22,375 bases of DNA from assembly GCA_964429235.1 (NCBI GenBank), contig CAYSAQ010000021.1, positions 1 to 22,375 of the forward strand, written 5' to 3'. The translations under genes and the position numbers were made by a program. The DNA comes from CAYSAQ01 sp964429235 (GTDB lineage: Bacteria; Margulisbacteria; Riflemargulisbacteria; GWF2-35-9; DYQY01). Positions 1 to 6,678 of this stretch are shown here, piece by piece. The notes beneath the pieces were generated by a model. The model saw only the letters and a list, made by a program, of their open reading frames with translations. It did no database searches and was not told the DNA's origin. Within the stretch, counting starts at the first letter, position 1, and each line of letters begins with the position of its first letter.

Positions 1-57
1 GAACCATTGACCTCTTGCATGTCAAGCAAGCACTCTAACCAACTGAGCTAATCACCC
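1..57 (-). tRNA. tRNA-Val (anticodon GAC), 3' end cut by window edge
   Basis: Read on the minus strand from 57, the acceptor 5' strand (GGGTGAT), D arm (GCTC/GAGT), a CTTGC/GCAAG anticodon stem with loop TTGACAT, and the start of the T arm (GGTTC) are all visible. The loop gives anticodon GAC, so it reads valine GUC/GUU codons. The 3' acceptor strand lies outside the window, so acceptor pairing cannot be checked. Directly upstream (59-79) is a 10-bp inverted repeat, TATACTTACT/AGTAAGTATA, which may overlap the tRNA promoter. Confidence 0.9.
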
Positions 58-127
58 CTATACTTACTCAGTAAGTATATAGTGAATGATGAATGCTGAA
101 AAGTGAATAATAGAAAGATAGAAGGCA

Positions 128-156
128 TAAACAGAGATGATTAATAATGATATACT
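128..156 (+). promoter_or_regulatory. sigma-70-type promoter of tlyA
   Basis: A TAAACA -35 (128-133), a 17-bp spacer and a TATACT -10 (151-156) end only 6 bp before the tlyA ATG at 163. Transcription from here would start at or next to the A of the start codon, and no Shine-Dalgarno sequence is visible before that ATG. This points to a leaderless mRNA. Prediction by motif only. Confidence 0.5.
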
Positions 157-162
157 CAATAT

Positions 163-936
163 ATGGCAAAAAAGACAGTTATAGATTATTTATTAGAGCA
201 TGAAATTATAGGGACAAAAGATGAAGCTATGCGACATGTTATGGCAGGTAATGTCATTGGTGAAGGACGTAAGTTTTCTTCTTTATATGAGAAGTTGAAG
301 GATAATGAGATTGTAAGATTAAAAAGAACTAACAGTAAGTTTGTTAGTAGGGGAGGCGATAAAATCGCTTCAGTATTTGATGATTTTGGAATTGAAATAG
401 AAGGCAAAATAGGGTTGGATTGCGGTGTATCAACTGGTGGGTTTACAGATTTTCTTTTACAAAATGGCATATCTAAGATGATTACTGTGGATGTTGGTTA
501 TGGAATATTAGATGACAAGTTAAGAAATGATGAGAGAGTTCTGAATTTTGATAGAGTAAATATTAGGACTTTAGAGCATAGCGTTTTAGAAGAGGGGCTA
601 CTTAGTCATAAAAACGGACCAATTCCTTTATCATTAGATGTTTGCGTTGCAGATTTATCATTCATATCATTAACAAATGTGTTGCCTAATGTGAAAGATT
701 TATTAAATAGAGGGGCAGATGCTTTGGTTCTTTTTAAGCCGCAGTTTGAGCTTCCACGTGAGCTTATTCCTGACGGTGGAATTATTACAGACACAAAACA
801 AGTAGAAGAATATTTAGCTAAGTTTATTTCTGAAGTAGAGTCATTTGGCTATGCGCATCAAAAGAGTGTAGCGAGTGAAGTTCAGGGAACTAAAGGTAAT
901 CAAGAATACTTCGTTCATTTTAAGGTTAAAAAATAG
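163..936 (+). CDS. tlyA: TlyA-family rRNA 2'-O-methyltransferase (hemolysin A family)
   Basis: TlyA-family proteins are SAM-dependent methyltransferases that modify cytidine 2'-OH groups in 16S and/or 23S rRNA; the hemolysin name is historical. The 257-residue protein has the family layout. An S4-type RNA-binding domain occupies about residues 3-65, followed by the linker motif KFVSRGGDK (about 60-68). The FtsJ/RrmJ-like fold follows, with the SAM-binding stretch GLDCGVSTGGFTDFLL near residue 84. VADLSFISL and LFKPQFEL motifs follow near 160-195. Length is close to the usual 240-275. The ATG at 163 is chosen because it begins the S4 domain and lies immediately downstream of a promoter; it has no ribosome binding site, so translation is probably leaderless. 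The CGGC-domain gene follows 11 bp downstream and probably shares the transcript. Which rRNA it modifies is not visible from sequence. Confidence 0.93.
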   Translation: MAKKTVIDYLLEHEIIGTKDEAMRHVMAGNVIGEGRKFSSLYEKLKDNEIVRLKRTNSKFVSRGGDKIASVFDDFGIEIEGKIGLDCGVSTGGFTDFLLQNGISKMITVDVGYGILDDKLRNDERVLNFDRVNIRTLEHSVLEEGLLSHKNGPIPLSLDVCVADLSFISLTNVLPNVKDLLNRGADALVLFKPQFELPRELIPDGGIITDTKQVEEYLAKFISEVESFGYAHQKSVASEVQGTKGNQEYFVHFKVKK

Positions 937-947
937 AGGAGAGTAGC

Positions 948-1277
948 ATGAAAGTAGGAATTATTAGATGTCAGCAGACAGAAAGCATGTGCACAGGTAC
1001 TACTGATTTTAAAGTTATTAAAGAGGGGTTGTTAGCTTTTGAAGAAATAGGACCATCAGAGATTGTTGGATTTGTTTCTTGTGGTGGATGTCCTGGGAAG
1101 AATGCTGTCCCAAGAGCTAAGATGATGAAAGACAGAGGAGCAGACGTAGTTGTTTTTGCATCTTGTATTAGTAAAGGTAATCCTATTGGTTTCCCTTGTC
1201 CTCATTTTAAGCAAATGAAGAAAAGTGTTGTTTCTGCTTTAGGTGAAGATTTTAAGATTATAGATTGGACTCATTAA
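948..1277 (+). CDS. CGGC-domain (putative metal-binding) protein
   Basis: This 109-residue protein matches the CGGC family, small proteins named after a conserved Cys-Gly-Gly-Cys motif and presumed to bind metal; no reaction is established. CGGC is present as SCGGCPGK near residues 45-52. Further cysteines lie at residues 8 (IIRCQQTESMC), 15, 67 (FASCISKG) and 77 (FPCPH), enough for a metal or cluster site. The start is supported by AGGAGA five bases before ATG. It lies 11 bp after tlyA on the same strand, suggesting an operon without an obvious functional link. No membrane segment or signal peptide is seen. Family assignment is firm, function is not. Confidence 0.85.
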   Translation: MKVGIIRCQQTESMCTGTTDFKVIKEGLLAFEEIGPSEIVGFVSCGGCPGKNAVPRAKMMKDRGADVVVFASCISKGNPIGFPCPHFKQMKKSVVSALGEDFKIIDWTH

Positions 1278-1326
1278 ATCGGTGGAGTTGAGGAGGTTTT
1301 TTAACATCTTCCTTGTTGTTTCTTGT

Positions 1327-1845
1327 TTATACTAATTTAATATCAAAATTATTTAGTAATCCGATGACATCTGGAACCGAGAATTTTGTTTTTTTAAGTA
1401 TGTTTTTGTTTGGATCCAGGCTATAGTTTGTTGCATTTTTGAATGATGCGAAACTTAAATTTGAATTTGAAAACCTAGTTTTTTTAAGATCACAATCCTC
1501 GAAATTTGCCTTCGTTAAATTTGTCTGATTAAAATCGCAGTCAATTATTTGGCAATTATTAAAAACAATATCCATTAAATCCAAATACGAAAAAATAGAC
1601 ATTGATATTGAGCAATTAATAAAACTAAAATCAATTAGTAAAATATTACATAATGTAAAATTTAATCCCATAATTTTACAGTTTTTAAAAACACAATTAC
1701 TAATTCTTGTATTATTCAAATCAATATTGGACAAGTTGCAGTTCTCAAAAGTACAATCGATAAAAGTTGAATTGTTAAATGACTGACCTGTAAAATTTTC
1801 ATTCTTAAATGTTTTAGATTCAAATTCATTATGCTGATATTCCAT
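1327..1845 (-). CDS. pentapeptide-repeat protein
   Basis: The 172-residue protein is almost entirely tandem pentapeptide repeats of the A(D/N)LXX type: many five-residue units with a central F, L or I, for example FNNST, FIDCT, FENCN, LSNID and FKNCK, from about residue 15 to 140. Such repeats form a right-handed quadrilateral beta-helix. Some family members (Qnr, MfpA, McbG) shield DNA gyrase, but many have no known role, and nothing here shows a Qnr-type activity. Cysteine is unusually common at the first position of the repeats. A 30-residue non-repeat tail closes the protein. It stands alone on the minus strand, downstream of a promoter with an internal palindrome. The ribosome binding site before ATG 1845 is weak. 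Confidence 0.85.
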   Translation of the reverse strand: MEYQHNEFESKTFKNENFTGQSFNNSTFIDCTFENCNLSNIDLNNTRISNCVFKNCKIMGLNFTLCNILLIDFSFINCSISMSIFSYLDLMDIVFNNCQIIDCDFNQTNLTKANFEDCDLKKTRFSNSNLSFASFKNATNYSLDPNKNILKKTKFSVPDVIGLLNNFDIKLV

Positions 1846-1887
1846 GATGCTAGTTTATTCTCACTTTTCTTTTGTTTGATATTTATA

Positions 1888-1916
1888 AAGATAGTCTGCA
1901 TGCAGACTAAAGCCAA
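1888..1916 (-). promoter_or_regulatory. promoter with palindromic operator upstream of pentapeptide-repeat gene
   Basis: On the minus strand, TTGGCT (1911-1916), a 17-bp spacer and TATCTT (1888-1893) form a plausible promoter giving a leader of about 36 nt before the ATG at 1845. The spacer is nearly filled by a perfect 16-bp palindrome, AGTCTGCATGCAGACT (1893-1908). A dimeric regulator bound there would sit between -35 and -10. No regulator gene is adjacent. Confidence 0.45.
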
Positions 1917-1980
1917 TGTTTATTATACCAAGAAAGAGTAGATAAGTTTTTTTAAGGTTATTTAATTGAATATTAGAAGA

Positions 1981-2160
1981 TCATTTTTTTTGTTTGAGAT
2001 GAAATGTTAATAATCGTGCTAGTTCTGATATCATGAATGGTTTGGAAAGGCTTCCATTGAAGCCATATTTAAGGGGATTGGCCATAATTGGAACATCAGA
2101 ATATCCACTTACGACAAACACGGGAATAGTAATATTTAATTTGCGAACATTTCGCCAACC
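1981..2160 (-). pseudogene. remnant of a response-regulator receiver domain (C-terminal part)
   Basis: A 59-codon open stretch ending in TGA (1981-1983) reads as the second half of a CheY-like receiver domain of the type at the end of hybrid histidine kinases. It has a hydrophobic strand followed by serine (IPVFVVSGYSD), then IMANPLKYGF, then the conserved lysine-proline (GSLSKPF), then a final helix ISELARLLTFHL. There is no start codon, and the phosphoacceptor aspartate region is absent. In this frame a stop lies at 2197-2199. Another frame over about 2136-2225 contains LTNPA and AAARRI followed by PIMVGE, which resembles the LTxPGGMGGxEA part of such domains, suggesting one or more frameshifts. 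This accounts for most of the 400-bp gap between the pentapeptide gene and copA. It lies just downstream of copA on the same strand. Confidence 0.7.
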
Positions 2161-2250
2161 ATAATAGGTAGGCCGATTCTCCTTGCAGCGGCTCCACTAA
2201 CCCAAAGTGCAGGATTCGTTAAGGTCAAATATCCTAAAATAATTATAGAG

Positions 2251-4545
2251 TTACAATTTAAATCTTTTCAAGCTAAGTGAATTAGTAACTACAGATACCG
2301 AACTAAAAGCCATAGCTGCACCTGCAATAACCGGACTTAGCAAACCAAAAGCTGCAAAGGGTATTCCTAAAGTGTTATATCCGAATGCCCAAAATAAATT
2401 TTGTTTAATTTTTTGTACAGTTTTCTTGGATAACATAATGGAAGCGGCGATTTTTTCTAAATCACCTTTAATAAGTGTTATATCACTAGATTCAATTGCT
2501 ACATCGGTTCCTGTGCCAATCGCAATGCCTATATCGGCTGTGACTAATGCTGGTGCATCATTTATGCCATCTCCAACCATCGCTACTATCTTGCCTTTTG
2601 ATTGTAGCTCTTTTATAATTCCTGCCTTATTTTCTGGTAATACTTCAGCAAAAACATTGGTAATATTAACTTGTTTAGCAATTGCATTGGCCGTTCTCTT
2701 GTTATCACCTGTAACCATATATATCACTAGACCCGCTTTTTTTAATCTGCTGATTGCCTCCTGTGAGCTCTCTTTAATAGTGTCTGCTAAAGCAAATAGA
2801 CCAACTATGACATTATCTTCTGCTATTATTAGCGCAGTTTTGCCTGCTGTTTCTAATTCAACCAATTTATCTTCAATTGATTCAGTTGGTATATTGTTGT
2901 CTTTTAGTAGCCGTCGCGTTCCAACTAAAACTAATTTTTTATTAACAGTTGCCTCAAGTCCTTTTCCAGGGATGGCTTTGAAATTATCTGGGTCTTTAAT
3001 GTTTATAAACTTCTTTTTAGCAGCATTATAAATTGCAACACCTAGAGGATGTTCAGATTTCTTTTCGACAATACCGGCAAGTTCTAAAACCTTGTCTTCT
3101 GAATAATTTGTCATAGAAATAATATCAGTTAGTTCTGGCTTGCCATTAGTGATGGTTCCTGTTTTATCTAAGACCACAGTATCCAATTTATAAGCAGTCT
3201 CTAAACTATCTCCCCCCTTAATAAGGATACCGTTTTCTGCTCCTTTTCCTGTACCAACCATTATTGCTGTCGGAGTAGCGAGGCCTAAGGCGCAAGGGCA
3301 GGCGATTACCATAACTGCCACAGCGTTAATAATTGCAATATTTAGATCACCGCTATGTAGGTACCACGCAATAAAAGTAATAACAGCAATAATAAGAACA
3401 GTAGGGACGAAGATCCCCGCGACTTTATCAGCTAATTGTTGTATTGGAGCTTTTGATCCTTGAGCTTCTTCAACAACTTTTATTATTTGGGCAAGTACGG
3501 TGTCTTTACCTACTTTTGTTGCTTTAAAAGTAAAAGAGCCATGTGTGTTGATGGTAGTTCCGATTACACTGTCTCCAGCTTTTTTTTCTACAGGGATACT
3601 TTCTCCAGTTAGCATACTTTCATCGATGGATGAGTATCCTTCTATTATCTCACCATCAACTGGGATCTTTTCTCCAGGCCTTACCACGACATAATCACCA
3701 ATTCCTACTTCTTCTAATGGGATGTCTATCTCCTGTCCATCTTTAATTATTCTGGCAGTTTTTGCCTGAAGTCCGATTAGTTTTTTTATCGCTTCTGAGG
3801 TTTTGCCTTTTGCTACAGATTCGAAATATTTACCCAATAGTACTAAGGTAATAATTAAGGCAGATGCTTCAAAATATAGCCCATGGGAAACCTTGCTGAA
3901 AACCCCATTATATATGCTAAGTCCATATGCAGCACTAGTTCCCATAGCCACTAAAGTATCCATACCCAAACTTCTGGATTTTACTTGAAAAAAAGCGTGT
4001 TTATAGAATCTTAAACCAATTATAAATTGTATGGGTGTTGCTAAGATAAATTGGAATATTGGATTATGTAGAAAAGGAGCAGGAATTTTTAGACTATTTG
4101 CAACCATCGCAAAGAGTAATGGTGAACTAAGAATAGCTGAAATTATAACTAATAGTTTTAATTTTTTACGTTCTTTATCCTGAGCAACTTTTTGTTTATC
4201 AATAGTGTCATTATTTATTTTTTCTGCGTTGTAACTGATTTTTCTAATGGCTTTTATAATATTTTCTATATTAGTTTTGGTTGGCTCATATTCAAAATAA
4301 GCTTTTTCGGAGGCAAAGTTAACCGTAGCTTTGGTAACGCCATCTATTTCATTAAGTGTTTTTTCTATATTACCTGCACAGGAGGCGCAGCTCATACCCA
4401 TAATTTTTAACTCAGTAGTGTTTGCTTCTTCATTTTTCAGTTCAGCGTTGTATCCAGTATCTATAACAATTTTAATCAAATCTTCTTTTTTAATTAACTC
4501 AGGGTCATATTCAATAGTTGCTTTTTCAGAGGCAAAATTAACCAT
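2251..4545 (-). CDS. copA: copper-translocating P1B-type ATPase, N-terminally truncated
   Basis: This inner-membrane pump exports Cu(I) using ATP. Over 764 residues it shows a partial heavy-metal-associated (HMA) domain lacking its CxxC (1-36) and a complete second HMA with GMSCASC at 50-56. It also has transmembrane segments, the TGES actuator motif, the CPC ion-binding motif (about residue 415) in CPCALGLATPT, the phosphorylation site DKTGT (about 457), SEHPLG, and GDGINDAP (about 655). All catalytic elements are present, so activity is expected. In-frame codons just upstream of ATG 4545 still read as HMA sequence (YDGVVTA), but a stop (4570-4572) blocks further extension, so the first HMA has lost its beginning. 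GGAG lies about 11 bases before the ATG and supports re-initiation there. It is the last gene of the SHOCT-small gene-copA cassette. The absence of adjacent CsoR or CueR is notable. Confidence 0.93.
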   Translation of the reverse strand: MVNFASEKATIEYDPELIKKEDLIKIVIDTGYNAELKNEEANTTELKIMGMSCASCAGNIEKTLNEIDGVTKATVNFASEKAYFEYEPTKTNIENIIKAIRKISYNAEKINNDTIDKQKVAQDKERKKLKLLVIISAILSSPLLFAMVANSLKIPAPFLHNPIFQFILATPIQFIIGLRFYKHAFFQVKSRSLGMDTLVAMGTSAAYGLSIYNGVFSKVSHGLYFEASALIITLVLLGKYFESVAKGKTSEAIKKLIGLQAKTARIIKDGQEIDIPLEEVGIGDYVVVRPGEKIPVDGEIIEGYSSIDESMLTGESIPVEKKAGDSVIGTTINTHGSFTFKATKVGKDTVLAQIIKVVEEAQGSKAPIQQLADKVAGIFVPTVLIIAVITFIAWYLHSGDLNIAIINAVAVMVIACPCALGLATPTAIMVGTGKGAENGILIKGGDSLETAYKLDTVVLDKTGTITNGKPELTDIISMTNYSEDKVLELAGIVEKKSEHPLGVAIYNAAKKKFINIKDPDNFKAIPGKGLEATVNKKLVLVGTRRLLKDNNIPTESIEDKLVELETAGKTALIIAEDNVIVGLFALADTIKESSQEAISRLKKAGLVIYMVTGDNKRTANAIAKQVNITNVFAEVLPENKAGIIKELQSKGKIVAMVGDGINDAPALVTADIGIAIGTGTDVAIESSDITLIKGDLEKIAASIMLSKKTVQKIKQNLFWAFGYNTLGIPFAAFGLLSPVIAGAAMAFSSVSVVTNSLSLKRFKL

Positions 4546-4553
4546 GGCGGTAA

Positions 4554-4871
4554 CTACTCCATCATATTTTCACATTCCTGACGGTAACTGCGATATGTAT
4601 TTCTATCCGCTTCAGTTGTAGTTTCTTCGTTCTCAAGTGTTTTTATCATATCAATTTGACGAATATTGAGTTTTCTCAGTCTATTTTTTATTTTTTTGTT
4701 ATTTTCTTCACCAATCTGATTACTTATGGCTAAGGCTTCTCTTGCTTCTTTAAGCAATAAATCCAAAATTTCTTTATCGACCAGGCCTGTTGTTTCGTAT
4801 TTTTTTCTAATTTCACTTAATCTTTCTTCTGAAAAAGTGATCTTTAACTCTGCTTTACCATCAGGTGTCAT
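4554..4871 (-). CDS. hypothetical helical charged protein, possibly the 3' part of a broken gene
   Basis: The 105-residue product is not one I recognise. It is strongly charged and predicted to be mostly helical, with an EERLSEIRKKYETTG segment, LLKEAREAL, and an NRLRKLNIRQIDMIKTLE segment. Its size and placement before copA recall small metal-resistance accessory proteins of the Spy/CpxP kind, but no family motif is seen. A stop codon immediately precedes ATG 4871 and no ribosome binding site is visible there. The 5' end overlaps by 11 bases the 3' end of a short ORF (4861-4995) in another frame. Joining the two frames would give one continuous charged protein, so this may be the distal half of a frameshifted gene. 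Its own 3' end lies 8 bp before the truncated copA start. Confidence 0.45.
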   Translation of the reverse strand: MTPDGKAELKITFSEERLSEIRKKYETTGLVDKEILDLLLKEAREALAISNQIGEENNKKIKNRLRKLNIRQIDMIKTLENEETTTEADRNTYRSYRQECENMME

Positions 4872-4995
4872 TTATAGAGAATAAAGATTTAGATGAAAAT
4901 TTCTCTGCGTCCTTTTTGTTTTTAAATTCTTGCCTTTCTGAGAATCTCTCGTTATCCAAACATGGACGGTTATCATCATTGCGCCTATTCATCAT
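4861..4995 (-). pseudogene. short ORF, probable 5' part of a frameshifted small gene upstream of copA
   Basis: A 44-codon frame begins MMNRRNDDNRPCLDN and ends in TGA overlapping the next ORF. The same frame stays open and protein-like upstream (residues reading SNDSWNRGDH) but has no start codon there. The good ribosome binding site GGAGG, about 8 bases before an ATG near 5021, leads instead into a different frame that stops after nine codons. A strong initiation site followed by two frame breaks is what a decaying gene looks like. A sequencing indel or a short coupling leader peptide are alternatives. Confidence 0.4.
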
Positions 4996-5039
4996 GTGAT
5001 CACCACGATTCCAAGAGTCATTACTAAATCCTCCATTTA

Positions 5040-5273
5040 TTAAATAATATCTTTCTTTTTTTCTTCAAATTTAGCTTTATCTATCTCTCCTTTAGCATAG
5101 CGTTTTTTAAGTATAGTTAAGGGATTTTCAGTAACTTCAGCTACGCTTAGTGTATTATTTTTGTTCGATTTAAATAAAACGTACAATATTGCAATAAATA
5201 GCAAAACGAATAATATCATCATAAAATCACCTCCATGTCCGAAACCATAATGCAACATATATCTATATCCCAT
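5040..5273 (-). CDS. small membrane protein with C-terminal SHOCT domain
   Basis: The 77-residue protein has a Met-, His- and aromatic-rich N-terminus (MGYRYMLHYGFGHGGDF), one membrane helix (about residues 18-34, MMILFVLLFIAILYVLF) and a C-terminal SHOCT motif (about 50-75: PLTILKKRYAKGEIDKAKFE). SHOCT is a short helical motif usually at the end of small membrane proteins and thought to mediate oligomerisation or interaction. Similar small TM-SHOCT proteins often accompany copper ATPases. The His/Met-rich head could contact metal, which is inference. It is the first gene of the minus-strand copper cassette. The stop is followed within about 10 bases by the GGAGG of the next ORF. Confidence 0.82.
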   Translation of the reverse strand: MGYRYMLHYGFGHGGDFMMILFVLLFIAILYVLFKSNKNNTLSVAEVTENPLTILKKRYAKGEIDKAKFEEKKKDII

Positions 5274-5382
5274 GCTTTTTCACCTTCTTTCATATAATAA
5301 GACGATTGAATATAAAAAAAGTTACGAAACTATTTTTTGTCATTAGTATTCTCCATAATTTCTTATTATAGGAATTGTAGGA

Positions 5383-5517
5383 TTATTTAGAGTGTTTAAG
5401 ATGTAATGTTAATAATCGTGCTACCTCTAGTAGCTTTGCTGTGAATAAACCGTTGCTTTGTGTTTTTAGATAGATGATACTCTTTATTTTTTTTGCTTTG
5501 AATAGCAACAAAGACAT
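5383..5517 (-). pseudogene. second remnant of a receiver-domain 3' end
   Basis: A 44-codon minus-strand frame ends in SNGLFTAKLLEVARLLTLHL plus a short tail and TAA (5383-5385). Its last 25 residues align with the end of the receiver remnant at 1981-2160 (ARLLTFHL there, ARLLTLHL here). The underlying DNA 5400-5423 matches 1998-2021 at 23 of 24 positions. The N-terminal half of the frame is Lys-rich and does not look like a receiver, so it is read as decayed sequence rather than a gene. It lies upstream of the SHOCT gene in the 350-bp gap before the SPFH gene. Confidence 0.5.
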
Positions 5518-5536
5518 TTATCTTTCTATTCTTTTT

Positions 5537-5566
5537 TTGATCGAGTAGTATTAATAATACTATCTA
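5537..5566 (+). promoter_or_regulatory. candidate promoter with inverted repeat upstream of the SPFH gene
   Basis: TTGATC (5537-5542) and TATCTA (5561-5566) are 18 bp apart. The spacer holds a perfect 17-bp inverted repeat with a one-base centre, TAGTATTA-A-TAATACTA (5546-5562). The predicted leader to the ATG at 5626 is about 55 nt and includes an AAAGGGG ribosome binding site. An AT-rich palindrome can arise by chance, so the operator role is weakly supported. Confidence 0.35.
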
Positions 5567-5625
5567 TTATGTTGGATATGGACTAATCTAACTTAAGTTG
5601 AAAATTTTATAAAAAAGGGGAAAAA

Positions 5626-6534
5626 ATGAATCAAACAATTAACGCAAACAATGTTACTATTCCAGACTTTCAATTATATCTGAAGTATCTAGTTCCTATC
5701 GCATTGTTTCTTATATTAGCAATTAACTCAGTAGTTATAGTAGACTCTGGAAACGTAGGAGTAATCAAAAGATTAGGTGCCGTAAACCAAATTACATTAA
5801 ATGAAGGAATTCATTTAAAAGTTCCGTTTATAGATACTGTTGTCCAGGTGAATGTAAGACTTAATAATACTAAATCAGCCGCATTATCATCTTCAAAAGA
5901 TTTGCAAACTGTAAAAACAGAAGTATCTGTACAGTATTCAATAAAAGGAGATATGGCAGCTAAAACATTTCAAAAAATAGGACTTATTGGCCAAATAGAA
6001 TCATCAGTAATAGAACCTTCCATAGAGGAATCTGTTAAATCTGTAACAGCAAGATATACTGCTGAAGAGTTAATTACAAAAAGAGGACAAGTAAAAAAAC
6101 AAATCCAGCTTGCTATCCAAGCATTTATTGATACAACTCTAAATAACAAAGACATCCAGAACGGTATCCAAATTGCAAATGTAGCAATAACAGATTTTAA
6201 TTTCTCAGCTGAATTTAATCGTGCTATTGAATTAAAAGTAAAAGCCGAACAAGAAGCGCTTCAAGCTAAAAACGAAAAAATAAGACGTGTTACGCAAGCT
6301 GAAGCAGCAGCAGCTGAAAAAAAACTTGCAGCTGATGCATCTGCTTATGAGATAACTGTTGCATCAAAAGCAAGAGCAGACGCGATTCGTAGAGAAGCTA
6401 AATCATTAAAAAGCAATCCTGAACTTATCCAATTAAGAATCGCAGAAAAATGGGATGGTAAATTGCCTCAATTCAATGGTAGTTCTGCAGTGCCTTTTTT
6501 GAATATCGATTCATTGAATGCTAAAAAGAAATAA
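5626..6534 (+). CDS. SPFH/prohibitin-family membrane protein
   Basis: SPFH proteins (stomatin, prohibitin, flotillin, HflK/C) are anchored in the inner membrane by one N-terminal helix and form large ring scaffolds that organise lipid domains or proteases such as FtsH. The 302-residue protein has a short N-terminal segment, one membrane helix (about 19-39), and then the SPFH/Band 7 domain starting with VDSGNVGVIKRLGAV and VNQITLNEGIHLKVPFIDTV. An Ala/Glu/Lys-rich coiled coil follows (about 205-265, including AEQEALQAKNEKIRR and AEAAAAEKKLAADA). Length and order match bacterial prohibitin homologues. The start has AAAGGGGAA close before ATG. No FtsH or NfeD gene lies beside it; it appears to be a single-gene unit. 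Confidence 0.92.
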   Translation: MNQTINANNVTIPDFQLYLKYLVPIALFLILAINSVVIVDSGNVGVIKRLGAVNQITLNEGIHLKVPFIDTVVQVNVRLNNTKSAALSSSKDLQTVKTEVSVQYSIKGDMAAKTFQKIGLIGQIESSVIEPSIEESVKSVTARYTAEELITKRGQVKKQIQLAIQAFIDTTLNNKDIQNGIQIANVAITDFNFSAEFNRAIELKVKAEQEALQAKNEKIRRVTQAEAAAAEKKLAADASAYEITVASKARADAIRREAKSLKSNPELIQLRIAEKWDGKLPQFNGSSAVPFLNIDSLNAKKK

Positions 6535-6557
6535 GAATTAACTTAGATTAACGCAGG

Positions 6558-6583
6558 GTAGGGGATTGAGCCACTTCCCCTAC
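6558..6583 (+). terminator. possible terminator hairpin after the SPFH gene
   Basis: GTAGGGGA (6558-6565) and TCCCCTAC (6576-6583) form an 8-bp GC-rich stem with a 10-base loop, 23 bp after the SPFH stop codon. The T-rich stretch begins only about 8 bases later (TTGTTATTATTTTT), so it is not a textbook intrinsic terminator. Confidence 0.5.
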
Positions 6584-6678
6584 ATGACTTGTTATTATTT
6601 TTCCTCTGCAATAATTCAACTTTCGAAACGATATATTATTAACGAATGATTTATTAATTCTAAGGAAGTGGGCTGATT

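Noticed and set aside
59..79. 10-bp inverted repeat next to tRNA-Val as a terminator
   Set aside because: It lies upstream of the minus-strand tRNA, is AT-rich and lacks a T-tract; chance or promoter overlap is more likely.
1280..1296. Short match to the tRNA-Ala 3' end (GGTGGAGTTGAGG) after the CGGC gene
   Set aside because: Only about 10-11 bases agree with the tRNA end and the T-arm sequence is absent; chance is likely, so it is not called an att site.
1327..1845. Qnr-type quinolone-protection gene
   Set aside because: The repeats are generic pentapeptide units and no Qnr-specific loop residues could be recognised, so only the broad family is called.
2372..3031. 219-codon plus-strand open frame opposite copA
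   Set aside because: It lies entirely antisense to a conserved, well-motifed part of copA and its translation is low-complexity hydrophobic; it is a shadow of the real gene.
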